This document shows positions 46,454 to 55,951 of a stretch of DNA of 64,000 bases, piece by piece. This stretch comes from VXPQ01 sp965232485 (GTDB lineage Bacteria > Bacteroidota > Rhodothermia > Rhodothermales > VXPQ01). A program made the translations under genes and the position numbers. The notes below the pieces were generated by a model. That model worked only from the letters and a program-made list of their open reading frames with translations, searched no databases and was not told the DNA's origin. The stretch spans positions 682,001 through 746,000 of the forward strand of contig OZ246975.1 of the NCBI GenBank assembly GCA_965232485.1, in the 5' to 3' direction. The number at the start of each line of letters is the position of its first letter. Within the stretch, counting starts at the first letter, position 1.

Positions 46454-47773
46454 TTATCCGGCGACCGGCTCCTTGATGGACGGGTCCGCAAACTCGTCGT
46501 ACTGCACGCGCCGAACGGCAATGCCTGCGCGGGCCAGTTTGCCATCCAGGTCTTCATAACCCCGGTCCAGGTGATAAATGCGCAGCACGTGCGTTTCTCC
46601 CTCGGCCGCCATGCCGGCCAGCACGAGCGATACGCCCGCCCGCAGGTCGGTGCTCATCACCGCGGCGCCCTGCAAGGGATGGCCGCCGGCCACAAAGACT
46701 TCGTTCTGTACGACGATGGCGTTTGCCCCCATGCGGCGCAGTTCGGGGATATGCTTGAACCGGTCGTAATACACGACGTCGCGGACCCGCGCATTGCCGC
46801 GCGCCTGGGTCAGCAAAACGGTCCACTGCGCCTGCAAGTCGGTGGGAAAGCCCGGATACACGGCGGTTTCTATGGATACGGGCTGCAATTCGTCCGGGGC
46901 CGTAACCTCTACGTAGTCGTTTCCCGGGCGATAGCCTGCGCCCGTTTGCGTAAAGGCGTCCACGAAGGCGTCGCCCAGGTGTTCGGGCGCCGCGTCGGTC
47001 AGGCGCACGGCGCGACCCGGCTCGCCCGCAATGGCCGCCGCGATCATAAACGTCCCCAGTTCGATGCGATCCGGCGCATTATAAAAATTCACCGGAGAAA
47101 GCGTATCCACGCCTTCCACCTCGATCACGTCTGTTCCGAGTCCGTCGATCCGGGCGCCCATTTTGCGGAGCATTTCTCCGAATACCGCGACGTCCGGCTC
47201 GCGGGCGGCGTGCTCGATCCGGGATGGACCCCGCGCCGTCACAGAGGCCAGCAAAAGGTTGATCGTGGCCCCCACGCTGGACGGGTCCATGCGAAATACG
47301 CCCCCGTCCAGGCGCCCTCCCCTGGCTTCCGCAACGACATATCCATGCTCCAGGCGAATATCGGCGCCGAACGCTTCCATGCCCTTCAGGTGCAGGTCCA
47401 CGGGACGCGGTCCCCAGGCGCATCCTCCGGGAAGCGACACGCGGGCGCGCCCGCAACGCCCAAGGAGCGCGCCCAGCATATAAAACGAGGCGCGCATCTT
47501 CTTCACCAATTCATACGGGGCTTCCGGGTAGTTTACCCCGCTCGCGTCCACCGTCATTTCGTTCCGGGCCTCGTCGAACCGGACCGAGGCTCCGGAAATG
47601 CGCAGGACGTGCGCAAACGTCTTGACGTCCCGCAGATTGGGAATCCGGGATAGCGTCGAAACGCCGTTCGCAAGCAATGACGCCGCCATGAGCGGCAGCG
47701 CCGTATTCTTGGAGCCGCTCACAGGCAGGGGGCCGGCGAGCGTATGCCCGCCTTCAACGATCAGTTTGTCCAT
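46454..47773 (-). CDS. murA: UDP-N-acetylglucosamine 1-carboxyvinyltransferase
   Basis: The first committed step of peptidoglycan synthesis, transferring enolpyruvate from PEP to UDP-GlcNAc; target of fosfomycin in the family. The predicted product has 439 residues. The N-terminal GSKNTALPLMAASLL is conserved and the catalytic cysteine is C118 (LPGGCAWGPRPVDLH), so the fosfomycin-sensitive Cys form is present. A copy of the dispersed ATCAGCGTATCC motif ends 6 bases before the ATG at 47773. Confidence 0.96.
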   Translation of the reverse strand: MDKLIVEGGHTLAGPLPVSGSKNTALPLMAASLLANGVSTLSRIPNLRDVKTFAHVLRISGASVRFDEARNEMTVDASGVNYPEAPYELVKKMRASFYMLGALLGRCGRARVSLPGGCAWGPRPVDLHLKGMEAFGADIRLEHGYVVAEARGGRLDGGVFRMDPSSVGATINLLLASVTARGPSRIEHAAREPDVAVFGEMLRKMGARIDGLGTDVIEVEGVDTLSPVNFYNAPDRIELGTFMIAAAIAGEPGRAVRLTDAAPEHLGDAFVDAFTQTGAGYRPGNDYVEVTAPDELQPVSIETAVYPGFPTDLQAQWTVLLTQARGNARVRDVVYYDRFKHIPELRRMGANAIVVQNEVFVAGGHPLQGAAVMSTDLRAGVSLVLAGMAAEGETHVLRIYHLDRGYEDLDGKLARAGIAVRRVQYDEFADPSIKEPVAG

Positions 47774-47779
47774 AGCCCG

Positions 47780-47803
47780 TAATATAGGATACGCTGATCA
47801 AAA
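47780..47803 (-). repeat. Dispersed motif copy upstream of murA
   Basis: Minus strand TTTTGATCAGCGTATCC then TATATTA, six bases from the murA start. The GC-rich bases before it (GAGCGGAGCGG) also resemble those before the copy at 35613. Confidence 0.55.
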
Positions 47804-47887
47804 CCGCTCCGCTCAACGCGGCGCCCGGGGGTCCATGCCCGAAACGATGCAAGAACAAACTACGCATACGATGAATCGCAACGCGGG

Positions 47888-50800
47888 TTACAACAAAGCG
47901 CCGTGCGTGCCCGCTCCCTTGAGGGTGCGCATACGTTCCGGGGGCATGGGGAATTCGGTCGCCTGGAAGCAATCGCCTTCAACGATCGCTTTGAGCAACG
48001 TTTCCTGCGCCGGGTAGCCAGCGACCGTTTTTTCCAGTATCCACAGCAGTTCGAGCAGTTCGCGCGAGAACCAGCCAGCCCATGATTCGGGGCGAATGTC
48101 GTCCAATGGAGACGATTTCCGGCCCGCTCCCTTCTTCATGCGGTACTTGAGCCAGGATTGCACGACCTTCAGGCCCGATACCTCGAATTCAAACACCGCC
48201 GGAGACACGGGCGCGAACGCGCCATAGCCCACATGCAGCGTTCGGGTGGCGGCGTCGTACGAGAACTTTTCGGGGTATCCGCTGGCCTTCTGCGGAACGA
48301 TCCGGATGCATTGCGCATCGCCTGCAGGTACGCGTCCCGTCTCCTCCCCCGCAGGCGCGAACCGCTCGCCATAGGTATGAAGCCAAAGCAATTCGGCGCC
48401 CGCGCCCCGGGCCTGTTCGAATAAGGCTGAATCCCTTGTTATCGGTATGCGCAATTCGCGCGTCTCCAGTTCGTCCTCGAAACGCTCCGTAAAGGCCGGC
48501 TGGGACGCCACGCCGTAGAGATAGGCCAGAAAATCCTCGGGCGTCACGGCGCGCTTCCATGTTTGCCCAAGCAAATCGAGCAGACCGGGCAAAATATTGG
48601 GGTCCGACGCGTCGGCGGAACAATAGAGCGGGATCGTGGCCTTGGCGCCGTAAGAACCCCGAAAATAATCCAGATCCGGGAGCAACGCGGCAGAAGTCAG
48701 GGCAGGACCTGACCCCAAGGCTTGAGAAAGCAGACTGGTCAGGTATATTTGCCGTTCGCTATGGGCGCGCCACAGGTCGGGGCGCGGGCGAGACATTAAG
48801 CGTATGTCTGCTATGACATACTGGCGATCAAAGGAACGGTAAGCATATCGGCGCGCGCCCGGCAGCGGCGCATCCCGGGGCAATTGAGCGATCGGGGTCG
48901 AATCGCTCTCCTTGCCTGTCAGGACGCCTCGATACGCGCCGGCGATCGCGCGATCTTCTGTTTCCCGAAATGCTTCTGCTCTATCTTTTCCTTTTGCCTT
49001 CAACAAGGCGCGCCAGCGGCGCTCCAGGGTATCCGGGTCCGGCGCAATAGGCCAGGTTCGTTTCAACTGTATGCCCGAATGCTGCCACGGCATCAGGTTT
49101 GTCAAAAGAGGCCAGGCGAAATAATCCCCTTTCCCTTTCGGGCGAAACGGAGCCTGCCAATCGCTCGGGCATTTCTCCCACTGGATGTGGTCGAAACCGT
49201 CTATCGCGTCCAGCGCGGCGAGTTTCTCCTTCCGCGTTCCCCCTATGCGGGCGTAACAAACCCGAGCGGGTTTGACCTGCTTTTCCTTGTCCGTATTCAG
49301 CGAACGATCAAACAGCGTAGGCGCTACCGGGGACATCTTTTCCTGTTTCGCTTTATCCGAGCGCAGCGCCACGGCAATGGCCACGGGCGTCTGTACGTCG
49401 AAGACATTCTCGCCCTTGTGGGCGCCTCGCCCCTCGCCGCCAAGGTCGAGAATCCATATGTCGTCGCACCACCATCGCATATGCTGGCGCATCCCGGCGA
49501 AGGCGCGCCCGTCGAGATAGCTCGACGCGCTGACGAAACTGACGACGCCCGGCGCATTGTTTTGCTCGAAAACCTTCCACAAGGCCCAACGCCAGAAATA
49601 CACGTACAGGTTGTACAGATTCTTGAGATGGCCTCCATGCCCGGCTTTCTTCGCGGGAGCGGCGAAACTGTCCAGAATAGCTTCTCCCGCTCCCTTGCCG
49701 TCGCCCCAACGCACCCAGTTGCCCGCGCGAGCGATGTTGTCGTCCGCGACCGCCTCATGGCGATCATAGGGTGGATTCCCCAGACAAACCATCACCGTCG
49801 TTTCGTTCTTGATCTCCAGCGCCTTGCGCCGCTGCTCCGAAATGGGCTGCAAATAGAGCGCCTCGTTACGTATTTCGGCGTTCGGGCTTTCAAGCGTATC
49901 CGTCAGGTAGATGCGTACGCCATCGGACGGAAGCTCGGTCCCGGCGTCGGCAAGGGCGCGGCTCACGCGCAAGTCCGCGACAGCGTATGGGCCGACCATC
50001 AACTCGAAACCGTACAGCGTGCGAGCCAGGATATGGGCGATTCCGGGAATGACGCCCGGACCGTATTTTTCGCCTGATCGGCGAAGGACATAATCAATTA
50101 CGCCGAGCAAATAGGTTCCGGTCCCCGCGGCTGGATCCAGCGTAATCACATCCTCGCTGGCAAATCCATAGCGACGACGAAGGCGAGAAACAAGCAGGTC
50201 GTCGATCAAGCGAACCTGGGCGCGGACCACCTCGACCGGCGTATAATACACGCCCGCATCCTTTCGCAGCGCCGGATCGTACGCAGCGAGAAAATCCTCG
50301 TAAAAATAGAGCCACGGATCCTCGCCGGTCCCCGCGAGCGCCGTTTGCGGTACGGCGGCGACGACGCGCAACAGCAAGTCGAGCGAGGCGGCGATATCAG
50401 AACGAGCCCTTGCGTCCGTCAGGATTTGCAAGGCGCGCGACAGCAACGTATGCTGCGCGTTGAGCGTTTCTATTGCTTTTTCGAGCGTAAGCGGATCGGC
50501 GCCCTCGCTACGGGCCAGCAGCAAGGCGAACGTAACCGTCTGGGCGTACGAGTCGGCGAATTGTTCGTCTGAAGCGTTCGGAAACAGGAGGCGCCGCCAA
50601 TCTTCCGCCAGGTGCGCCAAAGGCGAAGATGCATCGTCGAGCGCATCGGACGCGTCGTCGCGCAACATGCGGCACAGCGGAGCCAACAGTGCGGCGAATT
50701 GCTTCAGTTCGACGCGCCCCTCGCGATCCACGGGTATCTGCGGATCCCACTGAAGAAAATCATGAAGAATGCGCTGCACGGAGGCGGCCGCCTCGGAATT

Positions 50801-51244
50801 TACGGCGCCTGCCCCTTCCTCGACTATATCTCCGGGAAGACGCGCAATCTTATGGATTCGCTCGCCGTTTCGATACAGCGCCCACTCGTTTCCATCCGCG
50901 TAGAGCATGTTCGGGACGGACGCGAAGCGCTTGAATTGCTTGCGATTGCGCCCTGTGAACCGGCGAGCGTTCGCGCCCGCGCCCGGCGCCTTGAGTTCGA
51001 CGTATCCGACCAGCAACCGGTTCAGGAAAATGGCGAAATCGGAACGACCCAAGCGATCCGGCAAAGGCGCCTCGCCGGCGCAAACGATATGCAAACCCCA
51101 TTCCGCAGCCGCCTCGCCCATGAAGTTCTCAAACGGAGCCCGGAGTTGATCTTTCGGCTCGCCGGGAACGAATTGTCCGGATTTCTCCCGGACGGAATCG
51201 GCGAAATGCTGTAAGGCTTTGTACAGGGAAATCGTTGCGCTCAT
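47888..51244 (-). CDS. Single-chain restriction-modification enzyme (type IIG/ISP-like)
   Basis: The 1118-residue protein joins several activities. A PD-(D/E)xK nuclease lies at the N-terminus (D69 in RSDFAIF, E83 and K85 in VELKAPG). A helical linker follows, then an N6-adenine methyltransferase with motif I DPAAGTGTYL near 370 and motif IV GNPPYDRHE near 489. The C-terminal half resembles the specificity domain of type ISP enzymes. No helicase/translocase motifs were seen, unlike true type ISP enzymes, so it fits a type IIG-like enzyme that cuts near its site. No separate methyltransferase or control gene is adjacent. It is about 36 kb from the defence island. Confidence 0.82.
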   Translation of the reverse strand: MSATISLYKALQHFADSVREKSGQFVPGEPKDQLRAPFENFMGEAAAEWGLHIVCAGEAPLPDRLGRSDFAIFLNRLLVGYVELKAPGAGANARRFTGRNRKQFKRFASVPNMLYADGNEWALYRNGERIHKIARLPGDIVEEGAGAVNSEAAASVQRILHDFLQWDPQIPVDREGRVELKQFAALLAPLCRMLRDDASDALDDASSPLAHLAEDWRRLLFPNASDEQFADSYAQTVTFALLLARSEGADPLTLEKAIETLNAQHTLLSRALQILTDARARSDIAASLDLLLRVVAAVPQTALAGTGEDPWLYFYEDFLAAYDPALRKDAGVYYTPVEVVRAQVRLIDDLLVSRLRRRYGFASEDVITLDPAAGTGTYLLGVIDYVLRRSGEKYGPGVIPGIAHILARTLYGFELMVGPYAVADLRVSRALADAGTELPSDGVRIYLTDTLESPNAEIRNEALYLQPISEQRRKALEIKNETTVMVCLGNPPYDRHEAVADDNIARAGNWVRWGDGKGAGEAILDSFAAPAKKAGHGGHLKNLYNLYVYFWRWALWKVFEQNNAPGVVSFVSASSYLDGRAFAGMRQHMRWWCDDIWILDLGGEGRGAHKGENVFDVQTPVAIAVALRSDKAKQEKMSPVAPTLFDRSLNTDKEKQVKPARVCYARIGGTRKEKLAALDAIDGFDHIQWEKCPSDWQAPFRPKGKGDYFAWPLLTNLMPWQHSGIQLKRTWPIAPDPDTLERRWRALLKAKGKDRAEAFRETEDRAIAGAYRGVLTGKESDSTPIAQLPRDAPLPGARRYAYRSFDRQYVIADIRLMSRPRPDLWRAHSERQIYLTSLLSQALGSGPALTSAALLPDLDYFRGSYGAKATIPLYCSADASDPNILPGLLDLLGQTWKRAVTPEDFLAYLYGVASQPAFTERFEDELETRELRIPITRDSALFEQARGAGAELLWLHTYGERFAPAGEETGRVPAGDAQCIRIVPQKASGYPEKFSYDAATRTLHVGYGAFAPVSPAVFEFEVSGLKVVQSWLKYRMKKGAGRKSSPLDDIRPESWAGWFSRELLELLWILEKTVAGYPAQETLLKAIVEGDCFQATEFPMPPERMRTLKGAGTHGALL

Positions 51245-51370
51245 GTCCAGGCCTTGTCAAAAATCCAGTCGTTACGACATGCAGCAGGCGCGAACACGAT
51301 CCTGCCACACTTCAAGGCGATCTTGATACCGCACGAACCCTGGTGCGTTTCCCCTTTAATTTTTAAGGTT

Positions 51371-51380
51371 CGAAATTTCG
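51371..51380. promoter_or_regulatory. Palindrome upstream of the single-chain R-M gene
   Basis: CGAAATTTCG, within an AT-rich stretch about 130 bases before the start at 51244, flanked by two TTTTAAGG copies (51361-51368 and 51393-51400). A control site is possible. Confidence 0.3.
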
Positions 51381-51506
51381 CCGCCTTACATTTTAAGGAA
51401 ACGCCTCTTGCGCCATGGCCTGGCGCGCTCCGACGCGCCCCTTGCAAAGCGGATAGCCCAACATGATCCCTTCCGGCGAATCAGAGGCCTGATCCCCGTC
51501 GCCCCT

Positions 51507-54500
51507 TCAAAACAACGCACTCATTTGCACTTGCATCGTGTGAATGACCGGCGCATCGGCAGGCGCCCGTCCATCGTACGAAAAAGTGGCCCGGAGGTAT
51601 GCGTTCACCGTGTATTGAGCGCGAAAGGACCATAAACTCGACCAGCCCGGCCCCCTGCCGTCCGTTAGTTCGAAGCGGGCGAGGCCGAGCGCTTCGCCGT
51701 CAAGGCGGACGCGGGCCACTTCCGCGCGCAATGTCGCCTGAAGTTTTCGGGGAATCGTATACCGAAGCTCGGCGGGCGCTTTCAGTATCTGCGCATTGCG
51801 ATCGGCAAAGGCGTCTTTCTTGCGTCCGTACGAGGCAGAAAGCATGGCCTGCACGCGGTCCGAAACGGCCCAGGAAACGCCCGGCTCCAATTGGAATCCG
51901 GATACGTCGTAGCGGCGGGACGCAAAGGCGTCGCTCGCAAGGCGATCCTGCTCGCCGGACGCCACAGCCTGTAGACCCCAGTCGGGAGAGGGACGCCAGC
52001 GTCCTTCCATGCGCCAACCGTCCACGAATCGCTCCTCCTGCCCGGCGGCCAGTTCGCTCAAGCTGCGCAGCCGGTTCAGGGAAAGGTCCAGGCCATAATC
52101 CGGACGGGATCGAAAAAGGAAAATGTCTTGCCCCAACCGCAACCGCCCGTTCATCGTGTGCTCGGCATTCCGAAACCGGCTCAGGTTCAGCAAATAGATG
52201 GACCGCGTGTTCGGATCTCGCGTTTTTTCGCGCACTTCGATCACGGTCCGCGTCGCTACGCGCGACAACCTGCGCTTCCAGGGATTGTCCGAATGACCCC
52301 ACCGGCGCCGCGGGTCCAGTTCCAGGCGAATGCGGCTCAAAACATTCACCACGGACGCCAGCGTGTCCGAGGGCACGTAGGTGCGCACATAGGCGCCCTC
52401 GTTCGGCAATCGCTCCGGAAGCAATTCGTCTATCTGCACCAGGCCGTCCTCGTTTCCGTCCTCCCACACGAATTGCCCGATCTCGGGGCCGGTGCGAATA
52501 TATATTTCCTGCAAGACGGGCGAGCGCTCCGTCATGCCGTCATACAGCACGTTGGCCTGAACGAATCGGGAAAATGGACGCCACGCCCCGCTGAGTTTCA
52601 AAAGGAGCGATTCGGCGTTCTCCCTGTTCTGCGTCACGCGAAAACGCTCGGCGAAGCGGCGCGCGCGGAAACCAATGCTGCCCTCCGCATCCAGCAAGGG
52701 CGAGGGCCGCCATTCGAACGTCGTGCGTCCGGTCCAGGACGTAGCGGCGGGTTCCACGCGGCCCGCAATCCAGTCATCCTCCACCCGCCGCTCGACAAAG
52801 GCCGTCACGCCAAACGCATCGTCTTGCCAGGCGAGGCCCGGACGCAACTCCAGAAATCGAAACGACGGACGCAGCAGGCTATCCGAGCCCATTGCTTCCT
52901 GCATGCGATCCTCGCGCTCGAACTCAATGCGCGGAGACAGCCGCCCGCCGCCCAGCGCATAATCCACCCGACCCGATTGCCGAAGCCACCGTCCTTCCTC
53001 GCCCGCCATCGAATCGCGGGCGGCAATGGTCTCCAACGCGTATTCGAGCCGGGGCCATCCGCCCTCCTGCACCGCCACATAGGCCGCTCGACGATCCGCC
53101 TCGAAACCGTCCCCCAACGCAATCCGCCCCAATTCGCCCCGCGCATTGGAATCCTTGAGAAAATCGACTTGCACATGGCCTTCGTTGATCGTTTCGTCCA
53201 CAGACAGACTGCCTGCGCCAAGGCTGCGGCGGGATGCAATGTTCCAGCGGCGCGCAAATTCTACCGGGCGAATACGGTCGAACGCGGCAAAAGACGACGT
53301 CACATGCCTCCGGCGCGCCTCTCCGGACAACCGGACGCCGCCCAGAGAAAGCGGCTTCAGCCGCAGGCCCGCCAGCACAGCGTCGCCCAGATCGTCGTCA
53401 GCGTCCAGCGTAGACAAACGATTTTTGTCCTGCAGGCTACGCCCCCACTCGCCGAACATTTCAAGGGCAGGTATGGGCGAAAACGCGCCGCGCATATCGA
53501 TCAGGCGGTGCATTTGCGGCTTGGGGAGAAGGCGCACGGGAAGGTAACTCCCCCTGCCGGCGCCGCGATATTCGTACAGAATGCCGTTGACGGCCCGCCC
53601 CGTACGCTCGTAACTCCCAAGCCCTTCGCCTACATGCGCGAATCGCACGCGAAACACCGCTTCGGAAGACAGGGGCGCCCGATCCAGCGCTACATACACC
53701 GTATCGGACGGCGGACGAATTTCCCGGCGGTATTGTACATACGGGGCTTCCGGATCGAATTCGACCCGCTCCGCCGCCCCGGCTATGGCCGTCCCGTCCC
53801 CCGCACGCGCAAGCGCCAGCGAATCCTCCGCCCCAAATCCGAATTCTTCGCTGAAATCCCGGCTGTCCGCTTCCCGGATTACGGAAATCCCGAAACGCCC
53901 GGACATTCCCCGCTCCGCCGTTTCAGGGCGCTGAAGAAAATGCATCTCCATTTCTACCCCGGCAAGCGTGCGCGTGAAACTGCTGGTCGAGTATTGAAAT
54001 TCGACCTTGATGCGCATGTCCGCCGTGACAATGCGATTCGACGTAAAGGAAATCTCCGCCGTGGCGTAATCGATCACGTAATCTTTCGTCTCGCCGCGCT
54101 CCAGGCGCTCTCCATCCACGAACACGGCTTCGGAGCCGGGGACCACGAGCACAAAACGCTCGCCCTCCGCCCCCTCCAGCCGGTACGGCCCCTGTACGCC
54201 GTCGATGGGCTCTATTTCCTGTGATCGGAACAAGCCGCGCGCCACAGCCCCCGCCGCCTTCGCCCGGCCCCCGATACGGTTTCCATCGGGCAAGGACGTC
54301 ATCACCGAGGCGCCCTGCAATCTTCTGGAAAACGCACTGAATTCCCCCGACGCAAACCGGAAATCGAAATCCCCCAATTCCGCCCGCGCATGGGGTACGT
54401 CCAGGCCAATGAACACACGGTCGAATTCCTCGATGCGCTGGGTCGTCCCTTCTGGAAGAATCGGCGTATTCTCGTCGGTCAGCACTGCTTGCACATGTAC

Positions 54501-55022
54501 TTGCTCCGAAAGGGGGCCTGCAAGTTGCATGCGCAGCCCGGATTCAAGCGTTACGTCCCGATTATTTCCCACCAGCATGCCCCGCGTGATCGAGCCGTTG
54601 CGCTGCAAGGCGGAAGAGGCGGGAAACAGCCGAACAGGTTCTTCTTCCACGGCGGGCAAGGCAGGCGCGACGCCCTCGTCCGCCTGCGCTTCCGTCAGGT
54701 CATGGCGGCGATACCAATCCTGAAATCGAAACGGCAGGGTTCTGTATTCGACGACCAGCGACTCTGCCCCGGATACGCCGTCCACCCAGAGGCGAGCGTG
54801 GCGATAGTCAAGCCGGTAGCGCGTCGTGTCCAGCGCTTGCCCATCGGCCAGCACCCGCTCCGATCCCGGCAGCACAATGGGAACCAATTGAAACGGCTGC
54901 GCCGTCGACGCGTCAAGGGTGTCGCGCCGGAAAATTTCCAGCGGGGGCGCGGCTTCCTGCGCCCGTCCCGGCGCGGCGACGAACGCCAGCGCCATGCCCG
55001 TCGCAACGAGTCGAGCAATCAT
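51507..55022 (-). CDS. Large outer-membrane/surface beta-rich protein
   Basis: 1171 residues with a signal peptide (cleavage near GRAQEA). A segment at about 140-215 (GSITRGMLVGNNRDVTLESG, then LTDENTPILPEGTTQRIEEFDRVF) is a motif found in surface proteins of Bacteroidota and Chlorobi and recalls part of the gliding/T9SS protein SprA, although this protein is far shorter than SprA. The C-terminal 600 residues are alternating aromatic beta strands, as in an outer-membrane barrel. Its stop-proximal neighbour is single-chain R-M. Its ATG overlaps the stop of the beta-propeller gene (ATGA), so the two probably act together. The function is not known. Confidence 0.72.
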   Translation of the reverse strand: MIARLVATGMALAFVAAPGRAQEAAPPLEIFRRDTLDASTAQPFQLVPIVLPGSERVLADGQALDTTRYRLDYRHARLWVDGVSGAESLVVEYRTLPFRFQDWYRRHDLTEAQADEGVAPALPAVEEEPVRLFPASSALQRNGSITRGMLVGNNRDVTLESGLRMQLAGPLSEQVHVQAVLTDENTPILPEGTTQRIEEFDRVFIGLDVPHARAELGDFDFRFASGEFSAFSRRLQGASVMTSLPDGNRIGGRAKAAGAVARGLFRSQEIEPIDGVQGPYRLEGAEGERFVLVVPGSEAVFVDGERLERGETKDYVIDYATAEISFTSNRIVTADMRIKVEFQYSTSSFTRTLAGVEMEMHFLQRPETAERGMSGRFGISVIREADSRDFSEEFGFGAEDSLALARAGDGTAIAGAAERVEFDPEAPYVQYRREIRPPSDTVYVALDRAPLSSEAVFRVRFAHVGEGLGSYERTGRAVNGILYEYRGAGRGSYLPVRLLPKPQMHRLIDMRGAFSPIPALEMFGEWGRSLQDKNRLSTLDADDDLGDAVLAGLRLKPLSLGGVRLSGEARRRHVTSSFAAFDRIRPVEFARRWNIASRRSLGAGSLSVDETINEGHVQVDFLKDSNARGELGRIALGDGFEADRRAAYVAVQEGGWPRLEYALETIAARDSMAGEEGRWLRQSGRVDYALGGGRLSPRIEFEREDRMQEAMGSDSLLRPSFRFLELRPGLAWQDDAFGVTAFVERRVEDDWIAGRVEPAATSWTGRTTFEWRPSPLLDAEGSIGFRARRFAERFRVTQNRENAESLLLKLSGAWRPFSRFVQANVLYDGMTERSPVLQEIYIRTGPEIGQFVWEDGNEDGLVQIDELLPERLPNEGAYVRTYVPSDTLASVVNVLSRIRLELDPRRRWGHSDNPWKRRLSRVATRTVIEVREKTRDPNTRSIYLLNLSRFRNAEHTMNGRLRLGQDIFLFRSRPDYGLDLSLNRLRSLSELAAGQEERFVDGWRMEGRWRPSPDWGLQAVASGEQDRLASDAFASRRYDVSGFQLEPGVSWAVSDRVQAMLSASYGRKKDAFADRNAQILKAPAELRYTIPRKLQATLRAEVARVRLDGEALGLARFELTDGRGPGWSSLWSFRAQYTVNAYLRATFSYDGRAPADAPVIHTMQVQMSALF

Positions 55023-55951
55023 TCTGAAGGCGCAAGCAGATACACGCGCTGCGTTCCCAACACATACAAGGCGCCGTCCGGTCCCGCAGCAATGTCCGCG
55101 ATGCGCATATCCATATCCATTTCAAGGCGGCGCTCGAAACGCCCGGTTACGTCGTACGCCACGAGGCTGCGCTCAAGTGCGGCGTATACCCGATCATCTG
55201 TCGCGACCACTGCGGAAAGCCCGGCAAGCCCGCCGCCGATCGAGCGCGCAAACGTTCCGTACTGGTCATAGACCATCAGGGATTCCGCCCCGCGGTCGGC
55301 CACATACAACAACCCCTCCGCCCCGACGGCAATATCTACCGGTTCAAGGAGCGCGCCGGGGCCGGCGCTTGCATCGCCAATGACTCCTGCCGGACGGCGA
55401 TCCTGATCCCACTTACGGATTACTCCCCGATCCACGTCTACAACGAACATTTCGTTCGCCGGAGACGTCGCCACGGCGGCGGGAATGCCGGAAGCATAAT
55501 CGGAAGCCGCCGCATCCTGCCGCCGATACGTAACGCGGGCCGCCCCATCCTCGCCGCTGCGCGCCATTGGAATGGCGCCGAGCCAGGCCCCGGAGCGAGA
55601 AAGTATTTGTATGCGCCGATTACCCGCATCGGCCACATACAGCATCAGGCCATTGGTCGGATCGACGCCCGCAGGATCGTCGAACGCGCCCTCTCTTGAG
55701 CCGGGTCCGCCCAGCACGGCAAGACGCTCCCCGCTTGCATTCATCGCATATACGACGTCGCGGCCCGCATCGGCCACATACATTACGCCGAAAGGGTCTA
55801 TGCCCAACGCGCGGGCGTCCACAAAAACGGCCCCCGACAACGGAATGGCCCGAAGCGTATCCGCCGGTTGGCCCACGGCTTGCCCGGCCCCAAAAGCCGG
55901 CGCGCCGAACAGGCCGAGCGCCCCAAACGCCATAACGACTGCACGCATCAT
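55019..55951 (-). CDS. Exported NHL-type beta-propeller protein
   Basis: A 310-residue protein with an N-terminal signal peptide (MMRAVVMAFGALGLFGAPAFG) from the ATG at 55951. It has repeated blade motifs of the NHL type: GVMYVADAGRDVVYAM, LMLYVADAGNRRIQIL, EMFVVDVDRGVIRKW and GLLYVADRGAESLMVY. Such propellers bind proteins or ligands outside the cytoplasm. It overlaps purD upstream and the large surface protein downstream by a few bases, an odd link of export genes to a purine gene. Confidence 0.82.
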   Translation of the reverse strand: MMRAVVMAFGALGLFGAPAFGAGQAVGQPADTLRAIPLSGAVFVDARALGIDPFGVMYVADAGRDVVYAMNASGERLAVLGGPGSREGAFDDPAGVDPTNGLMLYVADAGNRRIQILSRSGAWLGAIPMARSGEDGAARVTYRRQDAAASDYASGIPAAVATSPANEMFVVDVDRGVIRKWDQDRRPAGVIGDASAGPGALLEPVDIAVGAEGLLYVADRGAESLMVYDQYGTFARSIGGGLAGLSAVVATDDRVYAALERSLVAYDVTGRFERRLEMDMDMRIADIAAGPDGALYVLGTQRVYLLAPSE

